A DNA stretch of 42,852 nucleotides from the NCBI GenBank assembly GCA_903846555.1, contig CAINBI010000067.1, forward strand, positions 1 to 42,852, given 5' to 3'. Below, piece by piece: positions 8,783-19,313 of the stretch. The first letter of the stretch is position 1, and each line of letters opens with the position of its first letter. The DNA comes from an uncultured Pseudomonadota bacterium. GTDB lineage: Bacteria; Pseudomonadota; Gammaproteobacteria; Burkholderiales; Methylophilaceae. The translations under genes were made by a program, and so were the position numbers. A model generated the notes under the pieces. The model ran no database searches. It was not told the DNA's origin and saw only the letters and a program-made list of their open reading frames with translations.

Positions 8783-9887
8783 TTAAACTCCCTGTTTCAA
8801 ACTTTCCATAATAAACGGGTCTAGGTCGCCATCTAGTACGCCTTGGGTATTGCCGATTTCTACGTTGGTGCGCAAGTCTTTAATACGGCCTTGGTCTAGC
8901 ACGTAACTGCGAATTTGATGTCCCCAGCCGATGTCGGTTTTAGCGTCTTCAAGCGCTTGTTTATCTGCATTACGCTTGTTTAGCTCTAAGTTATACAAGG
9001 CGCCTTTTAGCATACTCATGGCTTCGTCGCGGTTTCGGTGTTGCGAGCGGTCATTTTGACATTGCACCACCACGCCAGTGGGAATATGCGTAATGCGCAC
9101 CGCAGAATCGGTTTTATTGATGTGTTGCCCACCCGCACCAGAAGCGCGATAGGTATCTACGCGTAAATCAGCGGGGTTAATGTCAATTTGAATGCTGTCA
9201 TCCACTTCAGGGAAAATCTGCACGCTGGCAAAGCTGGTGTGGCGCTTGGCGTTAGAATCAAAAGGGGATTTGCGCACCAATCGATGTACGCCATTTTCAG
9301 TACGCAGCGTGCCATAAGCATAATCGCCAGTAATCTTGATAGATGCGCCTTTAATACCCGCCACATCGCCATCTGAAAGTTCTAGCACTTCCACCTTGAA
9401 GCCTTTACGCTCGGCGTAACGCAAATACATGCGCAACAACATATTGCACCAATCTTGCGCCTCAGTGCCGCCACTGCCTGATTGAAATTCCACAAAGCAA
9501 TTGGCGCTATCTAGCTCGCCCGAAAACATACGCTGAAATTCCATCTCGGCGATTTGTTTTTCCAAGGCTTGCGAATCGGTTTGCACACTGATTAGCGTAT
9601 CGTCATCGGCCTCTTCACGCGCCATATCGAAAAGCTCTTTAGCGTCTTTTAAGTTGGTTTCTAGGCCTTGTAGATTATGCACAATCAGTTCTAAACTGCG
9701 CTTTTCTTTGCCTAGTTTTTGTGCTTTTTCGGCATTGTTCCAAATGTTGGGGTCTTCCATCAACCCGTTCACTTCTTCTAAGCGTTGCGACTTAGTCTCA
9801 AAGTCAAAGATACCCCCGAAGGGCGTTATTGCGCTCGACCAAATCGACTAGGCGATTGGCGATAATATTGAGTTGTTCGGCTTCCAT
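8783..9887 (-). CDS. prfB: Peptide chain release factor 2, with +1 programmed frameshift
   Basis: Frame 1: [27 protein letters not shown] then TGA (9804-9806); reading continues in +1 through CGGGGGTATCTTTGAC; body contains [26 protein letters not shown] (GGQ) and an SPF tripeptide (RKSPFDSN). Confidence 0.97.
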
Positions 9888-9954
9888 AATGGCTTCTATA
9901 AATGACTTGCATTGCTGTTAAAAGGCGACATTATACAGTAAAGGGTGCGCCTTT

Positions 9955-11064
9955 TTATTCCACTCCAACGCGCCAAGCGCCATCACGATAAATCACCTGT
10001 TCATCTAGCGTGACTTGTTCGGTGACGGCAAAAACATCGATGTGATATTTGCCGTCGCCACGCTTGAAATTGGGTTTGCCATAAACTCCGTGTTTGGCAC
10101 CTAAGGATAAATGCACTCCGCACATGCGCTCAAAACTGCCTATATCGCTAACAGTACGATCTTTGCTAAAGGCGCGGTTTAGGCCAAAGCCGATTTCACG
10201 TAGCCAAACCACCTGTTCGTCAGCGCGAATATTAGCTAGTACGACATCAAATTCTGGCGTACTGTCTTCAGTAGCCACCACTTTGCCTTTTTCAACAATT
10301 AGGGTGATGGGTTTGGCTGGGCGATTGACTCGATATTGCGTATCGCCAAAAGCAAAAATTCGCACGCGGCCATGTACGGCTTCAAGATCGAGCGCTTCGG
10401 TGAATACTTCGCCTATGGGAAACTGCCCGCCCATATTTTGCATCTCGCTGTAATCGCCCACATTAAGTTTGGCTGATTCAAAAGGTGAAGCAAAAATCAA
10501 GCGCGCATCAGGAAACTGATTACCTCCGCTATCTAGACAAGCACATTGTGCTTGGTCGATAATGGCTTTCAGACCGCAACCTACTCCGCGAAAATACACG
10601 GGGTCATACGCCAGCGCATCAATGTAGTAACGCACCTCTTCGCCAACCATACGACTTAAATGCGGATGCTCTATCACTTTAAGTCCGCGCTTAAACAGCT
10701 CAACACGTATGCGAAAAGCCTCTAGCCTGAAGTTGGTCGATTGCACTAAAACCACCAAGTCCGAGGAGGCTAATCCAGCAAACACGGCTAGTACAGCATC
10801 AGGGCTATGTTTGCTAAAATCGATGAATTGCGCCTCTGGCAGGCAGCGCTGGTAGGCTTGCGTTAAAATATTAGCCAATTCACAATCGACATCAAAAACC
10901 ACCACCGCTTTAAGTGGGGCAGCGTGCTGAAATATCTGAGTCAATATGTCGTGCAAATTCTTTTCAGCAATGCAAACTAGATCGACGCTGATACTATTTA
11001 GCTTGATTAGATCAGAGCTTCTATTGTGTTCGTTGGAATAATCTATACTGAGAATTGCCGTCAT
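9955..11064 (-). CDS. Aminopeptidase, M29-like
   Basis: Start revised to MTAILSIDYS; GEVFTEAL, EIGFGLNRAF, GVHLSLGAKHGVYG and KYHIDVF resemble M29 metallopeptidase motifs. Confidence 0.55.
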   Translation of the reverse strand: MTAILSIDYSNEHNRSSDLIKLNSISVDLVCIAEKNLHDILTQIFQHAAPLKAVVVFDVDCELANILTQAYQRCLPEAQFIDFSKHSPDAVLAVFAGLASSDLVVLVQSTNFRLEAFRIRVELFKRGLKVIEHPHLSRMVGEEVRYYIDALAYDPVYFRGVGCGLKAIIDQAQCACLDSGGNQFPDARLIFASPFESAKLNVGDYSEMQNMGGQFPIGEVFTEALDLEAVHGRVRIFAFGDTQYRVNRPAKPITLIVEKGKVVATEDSTPEFDVVLANIRADEQVVWLREIGFGLNRAFSKDRTVSDIGSFERMCGVHLSLGAKHGVYGKPNFKRGDGKYHIDVFAVTEQVTLDEQVIYRDGAWRVGVE

Positions 11065-11065
11065 T

Positions 11066-11494
11066 TTATTGGGCTGTTTTGGCAGCAACATTGACCACTT
11101 CACCATCTTCTTTAGTAAAAGTGCCAATATTTTGATTTTCTAACATGTCTAACACTAGTTCAGACGGACGACATAACCTCACACCTTTTGTGGTCACTAC
11201 GATGGGTCTATTGATTAAAATCGGATATTGCATCATGGCGTCAATCAACACATCGTCAGTGAGCGTTAAGTCATCTAAACCAAGGTCATTATATGGTGTG
11301 CCTTTTTCGCGCAATAAATCGCGAGGATTAATACCCATAGCGCCCACCAGCTCAAGTAAACGTTCACGCGTAGGCGGCGTTTTGACATATTCGATTACCT
11401 CAGGCTCAACGCCGCTGGCTTGAATCATGGCCAAAGTATTACGCGAAGTACCGCAGGCAGGGTTATGGTAAATCGTTACTTTATTGTTAGGCAT
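11066..11494 (-). CDS. arsC: Arsenate reductase, glutaredoxin-linked ArsC family
   Basis: VTIYHNPACGTSRNTLAMIQ; ILINRPIVVTTKGVRLCRP. Confidence 0.9.
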   Translation of the reverse strand: MPNNKVTIYHNPACGTSRNTLAMIQASGVEPEVIEYVKTPPTRERLLELVGAMGINPRDLLREKGTPYNDLGLDDLTLTDDVLIDAMMQYPILINRPIVVTTKGVRLCRPSELVLDMLENQNIGTFTKEDGEVVNVAAKTAQ

Positions 11495-11664
11495 CTGATT
11501 TAAGCTTTATCATTATAATATTCAATTAATGTCATTTTATACTTTTTAAATGGTTAAAAGCACCTCAAACCAAAGACAATTGAAGTAGTGCAATAGACGA
11601 TTGAAATTCTGTGCCATCGCCTTCAGAACATGATAGAAGTGGCTACAAATTTCCATTTTCACAT

Positions 11665-11682
11665 TTGTCATAAACCTGTCAT
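11665..11682 (+). promoter_or_regulatory. Pho box upstream of pstS
   Basis: TTGTCATAAACCTGTCAT matches the consensus CTGTCATAAATCTGTCAC at 15 of 18 positions; 60 nt upstream of the pstS start. Confidence 0.85.
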
Positions 11683-11742
11683 ATTAGGTGTTTAATATTC
11701 GCATCAGTTTAAGAAACAAATTTTAACTCTAATGGAGATTTC

Positions 11743-12735
11743 ATGAACACAATGCTAACTAAATCTATGCGTATTGCAGCTTTAATTGCTGTTACCTTCT
11801 CAACTTCACACGTTTTTGCTGCGGACAAAATCATTAAAATTGATGGTTCAAGCACGGTATATCCGATCACTGAAGCGATGGCTGAAGAGTTTCAAAAGGC
11901 GCAAAAAGTAAAAGTCACTGTAGGTGAATCAGGTACTGGCGGTGGTTTTAAAAAATTCTGCCGTGGTGAAACAGATATTTCTGATGCATCTCGCCCAATT
12001 TCACAAAAAGAAATGGATTCTTGTAAAGAAGCAGGTATTCAATACATTGAATTGCCAATTGCTTATGATGCTTTAACTGTTGTAGTTAACTCAAAAAATG
12101 ACTGGGTAAAAAGCCTAAGCGTTGATGAACTAAAAAACATCTGGAAACCAGGTTCTAGTGTTAAAAACTGGAAACAAGTTAACGCAGCGTATCCAGATAA
12201 AGCAATGGGTTTATATGGTCCAGGGACTGCTTCTGGTACGTTTGATTACTTCACTGAAGCCGTAAATGGTAAAGCTAAAGCCAGTCGTACAGACTACACG
12301 CCATCAGAAGATGATAACGTATTAGTACAAGGCGTTTCAGGCAATGTAGGCGGTTTAGCTTACTTTGGTTATGCTTACTACGAAGAAAATAAAGACAAAT
12401 TAAGAGCCATCCCTATCTCAGCTAAAGCAGGTTCACCAGCTGTAATGCCATCACCAGAAGCTGTAAAAGATGGTACTTACCAACCTCTTTCACGCCCACT
12501 ATTCATCTACGTGAACGCTACAGCGGCAGCTTTCAAGCCTGAAGTTAAAGCTTTTGTAAATTTCTACTTAGAAAATGCACCAAAATTAGTGGCTGAAGTT
12601 AAATACGTACCTTTGCCAAGCGAAGATTATGTTGCAGTAAAAGAGCACTTTAAAGCAATGAAACCAGGTACAGGTTTTGGTGGTAAAAATGAAGTGGGTA
12701 TCAAAATTAAAGACTTAATTAACAGAATTAAATAA
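11743..12735 (+). CDS. pstS: Phosphate ABC transporter substrate-binding protein
   Basis: Signal peptide; [45 protein letters not shown]. Confidence 0.97.
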   Translation: MNTMLTKSMRIAALIAVTFSTSHVFAADKIIKIDGSSTVYPITEAMAEEFQKAQKVKVTVGESGTGGGFKKFCRGETDISDASRPISQKEMDSCKEAGIQYIELPIAYDALTVVVNSKNDWVKSLSVDELKNIWKPGSSVKNWKQVNAAYPDKAMGLYGPGTASGTFDYFTEAVNGKAKASRTDYTPSEDDNVLVQGVSGNVGGLAYFGYAYYEENKDKLRAIPISAKAGSPAVMPSPEAVKDGTYQPLSRPLFIYVNATAAAFKPEVKAFVNFYLENAPKLVAEVKYVPLPSEDYVAVKEHFKAMKPGTGFGGKNEVGIKIKDLINRIK

Positions 12736-12755
12736 GTCATAAAAGTAATGTAAGC

Positions 12756-12787
12756 AAAAAGGGGCGGGCTTGTACCGCTCCCTTTTT
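12756..12787 (+). terminator. Hairpin in the pstS-pstC gap (attenuator-like)
   Basis: AAAAAGGGGCGG-gcttgta-CCGCTCCCTTTTT: GC stem followed by a T tract. Confidence 0.7.
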
Positions 12788-12843
12788 AAAATAATGAAGT
12801 TTATCAAACCGTTTAATATCGTTACAATCATAAAAGTCACAAT

Positions 12844-13791
12844 ATGAACACTGCAATCAATATGCAAAATCAATCTATCGCGTTATCCATTAGCCCTAGT
12901 TTGGCTAAAAATGTCCGCAGAAACATTAAAGAACGTTTAATTGAGTTCATTTTAATGCTGGCGGCGCTTTCTGCTGTATTTACGACGTTTGCTATTGTGG
13001 CGATTCTTTTGTATGAATCTTTAGGTTTTTTTAAAGTAGTTTCTTTAGTTGAGTTTTTTACTGCCACCGAATGGACCCCGCTTTTTGAAGATGCGCATTA
13101 TGGCATTATGCCGTTAGTGTCTGGTACTCTCACTACTTCAGCAGTGGCGCTTGCGGTTGCCGTACCAGTAGGTACAATCGGTGCAATTTATCTTTCTGAA
13201 TTTGCCTCACACAAAGTACGTGAAATTGTTAAACCCATGTTAGAACTACTGGTGGGCGTACCAACCATTGCATTTGGTTACTTTGCCCTGCTTTTTGTTA
13301 CACCACTTTTACAAAAAATATTCCCTGAACTTCCTGGCTTCAACATGTTGGGTGCAGGGATTGTGATGGGTGTAATGATTGTCCCTTATATTGCTTCAGT
13401 CGCTGAAGATGCCATGCGCGCAGTGCCGATGAGTATGCGTGAGGGCTCTTACGCGATGGGCGCTACACGCTTCCAAACCGCACTCCGAGTAGTTACTCCC
13501 GCAGCTGTTTCTGGCATCGTAGCAGCATATATTTTAGCTATTTCCCGCGCGGTGGGTGAAACGATGGTCGTCGCTGTGGCGGCTGGTCAGCAGCCGACTT
13601 TAACGTTCAACCCGATGGAAGGTGCTGCGACCATTACTGCCTATATTGTGCAAGTGGCTATGGGCGATTTACCGCATGGCAGCATTGGTTACCAGAGTAT
13701 TTTTGCTGCGGGCTTGGTGCTATTTGTGCTCACTTTAGTTTTTAATATTATTGGTCATGTCGTGCGTAAAAAATACCGCGAACAATATTAA
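12844..13791 (+). CDS. pstC: Phosphate ABC transporter permease PstC
   Basis: Multi-TM permease; EGSYAMGATRFQTALRVVTPAAVSGIVAAYILAISRAVGETMVV. Confidence 0.96.
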   Translation: MNTAINMQNQSIALSISPSLAKNVRRNIKERLIEFILMLAALSAVFTTFAIVAILLYESLGFFKVVSLVEFFTATEWTPLFEDAHYGIMPLVSGTLTTSAVALAVAVPVGTIGAIYLSEFASHKVREIVKPMLELLVGVPTIAFGYFALLFVTPLLQKIFPELPGFNMLGAGIVMGVMIVPYIASVAEDAMRAVPMSMREGSYAMGATRFQTALRVVTPAAVSGIVAAYILAISRAVGETMVVAVAAGQQPTLTFNPMEGAATITAYIVQVAMGDLPHGSIGYQSIFAAGLVLFVLTLVFNIIGHVVRKKYREQY

Positions 13792-13815
13792 AGTGCAATA
13801 TATTAAATCAGCTAA

Positions 13816-14781
13816 ATGGAATCCGATATGACCACTCAAACCTTAAAAACTAAAGCTACCGTGCTTGAAAACCTAGTGGCCGTGCGCGCAATGATCCGCC
13901 GCCATAAGCGCAATGACATTATTTTTGCAGCAGTTGGCTTACTCGCCTTAATGTTAGGTTTGCTAACACTATTAACCTTGTTTCTTGACTTGGTAATGGA
14001 TGGTTATCCACGCTTTAACCTTACATTTTTTAGTGAATTTCCATCACGCCGCGCAGCTAATGCTGGCTTACTATCAGCATGGGTTGGTTCAGTTTTAGTG
14101 ATGATAGTGACTTTTTTAACTGCAGTTCCAATGGGTGTAGCAGCGGGATTGTACCTAGAAGAATATGCCCCGAAAAATTGGTTTTCTGATTTAATTGAAA
14201 TTAACGTATCTAATCTAGCGGGCGTACCTTCTATTATTTACGGCTTACTCGCGCTTGGACTTTTTGTGTATGGCTTAGGCTTGGGAGAAAGCATTTTAAC
14301 CGCTGGCTTAACGCTAGGTTTGTTAACACTACCAGTGGTGATTGTTTCTACCCGTGAGGCCATCCGGGGAATTCCAGTTGCCATTCGTGAAGCTGCGTAT
14401 GCCGTAGGCGCAACCAAATGGCAGGTGGTAAAAGATCATGTTGTTAAATATTCCCAAGGAGGTATTTTAACGGGTGTAATTATTGGTATGTCTCGTGCAA
14501 TCGGTGAAACTGCCCCGATTATCACCATAGGCGCACTCACATTTATTGCATTCTTGCCACCTTCGCCTATTTCTGATGTTGCACCATTTATTAATTTTGA
14601 ATGGCTAGGCTCAGGCTTTACAGTGTTACCAATCCAAATGTTTAACTGGCTATCGCGCCCAGACCACGCTTTCGCCACAAATGCAGCGGCTACTGGTGCC
14701 ATTATTATTGTTGTAACGCTCATGATGAACGGTACAGCCATCTATTTGCGCTATAAAATTCGCAAAAACATCAAGTGGTAA
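13816..14781 (+). CDS. pstA: Phosphate ABC transporter permease PstA
   Basis: REAAYAVGATKWQVVKDHVVKYSQGGILTGVIIGMSRAIGETAPI. Confidence 0.96.
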   Translation: MESDMTTQTLKTKATVLENLVAVRAMIRRHKRNDIIFAAVGLLALMLGLLTLLTLFLDLVMDGYPRFNLTFFSEFPSRRAANAGLLSAWVGSVLVMIVTFLTAVPMGVAAGLYLEEYAPKNWFSDLIEINVSNLAGVPSIIYGLLALGLFVYGLGLGESILTAGLTLGLLTLPVVIVSTREAIRGIPVAIREAAYAVGATKWQVVKDHVVKYSQGGILTGVIIGMSRAIGETAPIITIGALTFIAFLPPSPISDVAPFINFEWLGSGFTVLPIQMFNWLSRPDHAFATNAAATGAIIIVVTLMMNGTAIYLRYKIRKNIKW

Positions 14782-14848
14782 AACTAGCAGATTAAAAGCT
14801 GGCTGAATAAAATGAACAAAGCAATTTGTAAATATATTAGGGAACAAC

Positions 14849-15628
14849 ATGATTAACGCTACAACCGCACTCAAAGCAGAATCACGCGAGCTTAATTTCT
14901 TTTATAGCAATGGTAACCAAGCACTTAAAAGCGTAAGCATGCCCTTGTATGAAAATAAAATCACGGCACTCATTGGCCCTTCTGGCTGCGGAAAATCAAC
15001 CTTTTTACGCTGCTTTAATCGCATGCATGACTTATACCCTGGCAATAAGTATGAAGGCCAAATCGTCATGCATCCAGATAACACGAACATTTTGGAAGCT
15101 GGGGTTGACCCGATTGAAGTGCGGATGCGCATTAGCATGGTGTTTCAAAAACCGAACCCGTTTCCTAAGTCTATTTTCGAAAACGTAGCCTATGGTTTAC
15201 GTGTACGCGGTGAAAAAAACCAGCGCACCTTGGCGGATAAAGTAGAAGAAGCCTTAAAAGGTGCCGCACTATGGAATGAAGTTAAAGATCGCCAGCAAGA
15301 CCTTGCTTTTAACCTATCTGGCGGCCAGCAACAACGCTTGTGTATTGCGCGCGCACTGGCAACCGACCCAGAAATCATGTTATTTGATGAGCCTACCTCC
15401 GCACTAGACCCAATTGCCACAGCCAACATTGAAGAGTTGATGAGTGAGTTAAAAAACAAACTGACTATTTTGGTGGTTACGCATAATATGCAACAAGCGG
15501 CACGCGTGTCGGATTACACCGCTTATATGTATTTAGGTGAGCTCATGGAATATGGCGACACAGACACCATTTTCACCCGCCCTACCCGCAAAGAAACTGA
15601 AGATTACATCACAGGCAAGTTTGGCTAA
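14849..15628 (+). CDS. pstB: Phosphate ABC transporter ATPase PstB
   Basis: [51 protein letters not shown]. Confidence 0.97.
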   Translation: MINATTALKAESRELNFFYSNGNQALKSVSMPLYENKITALIGPSGCGKSTFLRCFNRMHDLYPGNKYEGQIVMHPDNTNILEAGVDPIEVRMRISMVFQKPNPFPKSIFENVAYGLRVRGEKNQRTLADKVEEALKGAALWNEVKDRQQDLAFNLSGGQQQRLCIARALATDPEIMLFDEPTSALDPIATANIEELMSELKNKLTILVVTHNMQQAARVSDYTAYMYLGELMEYGDTDTIFTRPTRKETEDYITGKFG

Positions 15629-15925
15629 GCCTAGTTGCGCATAATTTCTTCATTAACACTCTTCAGAGAATGACGATTATTGTGTATTTCAATTGTGTAT
15701 TTCAATCATATTGATAATGTTGAAAAACTGACGGCTCAATTAAACAGCTTCAGTTTCCCTTTCTCTCATAACCAATCTGCCAAACACCCTTATAAATCTT
15801 AATGCTAAGCACGATTGCATCACCACAATCAACGACCCATCTTATCTGCAACAACTGAAACTCTGTGTTAAAATCCGAAGCTAATTTTTTAACTATGCCA
15901 GTCAATTTCATAAGAAGGTAATATC

Positions 15926-16243
15926 GTGTTTATATCAAATGCATACGCAGCATCTGCTTCATCAGCCACAGACTTAATGAGTTCTCTACCGCTTGTCGTG
16001 ATTTTTGTGTTGTTCTTCTTCATGATTATTCGCCCGCAAATGAAACAAGCAAAAGAACAGCGCAATATGATTGCTGCTTTGCAAAAAGGTGACGAAGTGG
16101 TTACCAGTGGCGGCATTGTAGGTAAGGTAACCAAAGTAACCGACACTTTTGTCAGTGTTGAAGTTGCTGCAAATACAGAAATCACCGTACAAAAACAAGC
16201 GATTCAAAGCGCTTTACCAAAAGGTACGATTAAGAATATTTAG
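15926..16243 (+). CDS. yajC: Preprotein translocase subunit YajC
   Basis: FFFMIIRPQMKQAKEQRNMIAALQKGDEVVTSGGIVGKV; precedes secDF. Confidence 0.96.
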   Translation: MFISNAYAASASSATDLMSSLPLVVIFVLFFFMIIRPQMKQAKEQRNMIAALQKGDEVVTSGGIVGKVTKVTDTFVSVEVAANTEITVQKQAIQSALPKGTIKNI

Positions 16244-16318
16244 TCATCAACACTAAGTATATTCAAAATTAACACCTGACTTTATAAACCACACATCGTT
16301 TTTGACTAGAGCCTCACT

Positions 16319-18163
16319 ATGAACCGCTATCCAATGTGGAAGAACATCTTCGTTGCCATCATGATTTTGATTGGCTTTGTTTACACCATTCCAAACTTTT
16401 TTGGTGAATCGCCTGCTGTACAAATTACCCCAGCAAAAAGCACCACTAAACTTGATTCGGCACTACTCGGTCAAGTAGAGGCGATATTCAAGCAAGAAAA
16501 AATTCAATACGATGGCGTGTATCTGGATGCACGCGGTGTTAAAGCACGTTTTGATAGCACCGATATACAAATTAAAGCCAAAGATGTGCTTCAGGCAAGC
16601 CTTGGTAGTGATTACACGGTTACACTAAATTTACTTTCACGCTCTCCTAGCTGGTTGCGTAGCTTAGGTGCCAAACCGATGTATTTGGGCTTAGATTTGC
16701 GTGGCGGTGTGCATTTTTTAATGCAAGTGGACATGAAAGCCGCATTGAGCAAGGCAGCAGAACGCTTTGTAGGCGACTTTAGAACGGCATTGCGTAAAGA
16801 GCGCATCTCTTATGTTGGTGTTACGCGTGAAGGCGAAACAGTACAAGTACGCTTCAACAGCGAGGCCGAGTTAGTCAAAGCGCGCAACATTATCAGTAAA
16901 GAGTATCCAAATTTAACTTTGGAAGAATCTACTGTCGGTGAAGAGAAGCTTCTAAAAGCTTCGTTAAGCTTGGTAGAACAAAAACATATTCAAGACTTTG
17001 CCATCAAGCAAAATATTCAAACGTTACATAATCGTATCAATGAGTTGGGTGTTGCTGAACCAATCATCCAGCAACAAGGCGCTGACCGTGTGGTGGTGCA
17101 ATTACCAGGCGTGCAAGATACCGCTAAAGCTAAAGAGATTATCGGCCGTACTGCTACTCTTGAAATTCGCATGGTCGATGAAGAGAAGACTGATTCCGTG
17201 ACACTTGAAAATGCAGCCAAAGGCCAAGCACCTATGGGTGATGAGGTATATAAAGACCGTGAAGGTCGTCCGATTTTAGTGAAAAAGAATGTGGTATTAA
17301 CTGGAGATTACATTACAGATGCAGGACCGGGCGTAGATAATCAATCAGGCCGTTCAACGGTAAATGTTACGCTAGATGGCCGTGGCGCACGTATTTTTCA
17401 ACAAATTACGCGTGAAAACGTGGGCAAACGCATGGCTATTTTGCTAATTGAAAAAGGCAGCACTGAAGTGGTCACAGCCCCTGTGATTAATGGCGAAATC
17501 GGTGGTGGCCGCGTGCAAATTACCGGCATGGCTAATACGCAAGAAGCGACTGACATTTCATTACTACTTCGCGCTGGCGCGCTCGCTGCACCAATGGATA
17601 TTATTGAAGAACGTACCGTTGGCCCAAGCATGGGGCAAGACAATATTAACCGTGGTATGCATTCCACCATATGGGGTTTTGCTGCCATCGCCGTCATGAT
17701 GATGATTTACTACATGGCCTTTGGTGCCGTTTCCGTAGCAGCGCTAGCAATCAACCTATTATTACTGGTAGCGATATTATCAATGCTACAAGCAACACTA
17801 ACCTTACCAGGCTTGGCTGCAATCGCGTTAGCATTGGGAATGGCGATTGATGCAAACGTACTCATCAATGAGCGAATTCGTGAAGAGCTGCGCAATGGCA
17901 ATACGCCACAAGCGAGTATTCATGCGGGTTACGACAGGGCTTGGGACACTATTTTAGACTCAAACGTCACCACGCTGATTGCTGGTTTGGCATTATTTAT
18001 GTTTGGTACAGGGCCGATTAAAGGCTTTGCTGTGGTGCATGTATTAGGCATTTTAACTTCAATGTTTAGTGCAGTTTTAGTTTCGCGCGCCTTTGTAAAC
18101 TTGATTTACGGCTATCGCCGTAAAGTAAACAAGTTATCCATCGGCCAAATATACAAAGCCTAA
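16319..18163 (+). CDS. secD: Protein translocase subunit SecD
   Basis: GLDLRGGVHFLMQVD, TGMANTQEATDISLLLRAGALAAP. Confidence 0.97.
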   Translation: MNRYPMWKNIFVAIMILIGFVYTIPNFFGESPAVQITPAKSTTKLDSALLGQVEAIFKQEKIQYDGVYLDARGVKARFDSTDIQIKAKDVLQASLGSDYTVTLNLLSRSPSWLRSLGAKPMYLGLDLRGGVHFLMQVDMKAALSKAAERFVGDFRTALRKERISYVGVTREGETVQVRFNSEAELVKARNIISKEYPNLTLEESTVGEEKLLKASLSLVEQKHIQDFAIKQNIQTLHNRINELGVAEPIIQQQGADRVVVQLPGVQDTAKAKEIIGRTATLEIRMVDEEKTDSVTLENAAKGQAPMGDEVYKDREGRPILVKKNVVLTGDYITDAGPGVDNQSGRSTVNVTLDGRGARIFQQITRENVGKRMAILLIEKGSTEVVTAPVINGEIGGGRVQITGMANTQEATDISLLLRAGALAAPMDIIEERTVGPSMGQDNINRGMHSTIWGFAAIAVMMMIYYMAFGAVSVAALAINLLLLVAILSMLQATLTLPGLAAIALALGMAIDANVLINERIREELRNGNTPQASIHAGYDRAWDTILDSNVTTLIAGLALFMFGTGPIKGFAVVHVLGILTSMFSAVLVSRAFVNLIYGYRRKVNKLSIGQIYKA

Positions 18164-18215
18164 GTTTCAGCATTTAGTCCAACACACCTTATTTAGAATA
18201 TTTAGAGTACACATC

Positions 18216-19187
18216 ATGGAATTATTTAGAATTAAAAATGATATCCCCTTTATGAGTTACGGTCGCCTGACGACCTCCATCTCATTGATTACATTTATAT
18301 TAGCGATTGTATTTTTAGCCACACGCGGCTTAAATTTTGGCGTAGACTTTACTGGCGGCACCGTCATGGAAGTGAGCTACCCACAAGCGGCAAATCTGGA
18401 AAGTGTGCGTAAAGCAGTAGACAGCATAGGTTTAAAAGAAGCCACTGTACAAAACTTCGGCTCTAGTCACGACGTGCTAATCCGCTTGCCAGTAAAAACA
18501 GGTTTATCTGTTTCACAACTCTCAGAACAAGTTAAAACAGCCTTAGTCACAGCAGATCCTCATGCGGAAATTCGTCGTGTTGAGGCTGTAGGGGCCCAAG
18601 TCGGCGATGAGCTTTATGAAAATGGTGGCTTGGCGCTATTCTTTGTCAGTTTAGGTATTGTGTTATATCTATGGCTACGTTTTGAATGGCGCTTTGCGAT
18701 TGCCGCAATTGTCGCCAACATGCATGATGTGGTGATTATCTTAGGCTTTTTCGCCTTCTTTCAATGGGAGTTCAACTTAACTGTACTTGCAGCTATTTTA
18801 GCGGTACTAGGCTACTCGGTAAATGAGTCTGTTGTGGTCTTTGACCGTGTCCGTGAAAACTTCAGAAAGATGCGTAAAGCCAGCGTTGTGCAAGTCATTG
18901 ACAATGCCATCACTCGAACGATGTCTCGCACAATTATCACCCATACCATGACTCAAACCATGGTTGGCTCAATGTTGTTATTTGGTGGCGAAGTTTTACA
19001 TAACTTTGCGTTAGCACTGACCATCGGTATTTTGTTTGGTATTTATTCATCAGTATTAGTTGCTTGCCCAATCGCCATGTGGCTAGGTGTTAATCGGGCC
19101 AATTTAATTGGTGATGTCGAGAAAAAAGAAAGCAGCAAAAAAGTAGAAGTTGAAGTTGCTGAGCCGCATCCTTCAGATTTCGCATAA
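18216..19187 (+). CDS. secF: Protein translocase subunit SecF
   Basis: GLNFGVDFTGGTVMEV, LAVLGYSVNESVVVFDRVREN. Confidence 0.97.
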   Translation: MELFRIKNDIPFMSYGRLTTSISLITFILAIVFLATRGLNFGVDFTGGTVMEVSYPQAANLESVRKAVDSIGLKEATVQNFGSSHDVLIRLPVKTGLSVSQLSEQVKTALVTADPHAEIRRVEAVGAQVGDELYENGGLALFFVSLGIVLYLWLRFEWRFAIAAIVANMHDVVIILGFFAFFQWEFNLTVLAAILAVLGYSVNESVVVFDRVRENFRKMRKASVVQVIDNAITRTMSRTIITHTMTQTMVGSMLLFGGEVLHNFALALTIGILFGIYSSVLVACPIAMWLGVNRANLIGDVEKKESSKKVEVEVAEPHPSDFA

Positions 19188-19313
19188 GTAACAAGCTTAC
19201 GTTGTCAACAAAACAACCTACTAAATCAAGTGCGAAAATACAATGCGCACTTGATTTATAGTAGCTCCCACGTATACACTCATCAAACATTTCACCACAT
19301 AAAATAAACCTCA

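Noticed and set aside
9804-9806. In-frame TGA suggesting prfB is a pseudogene
   Set aside because: It is the conserved RF2 programmed frameshift site; both frames match RF2.
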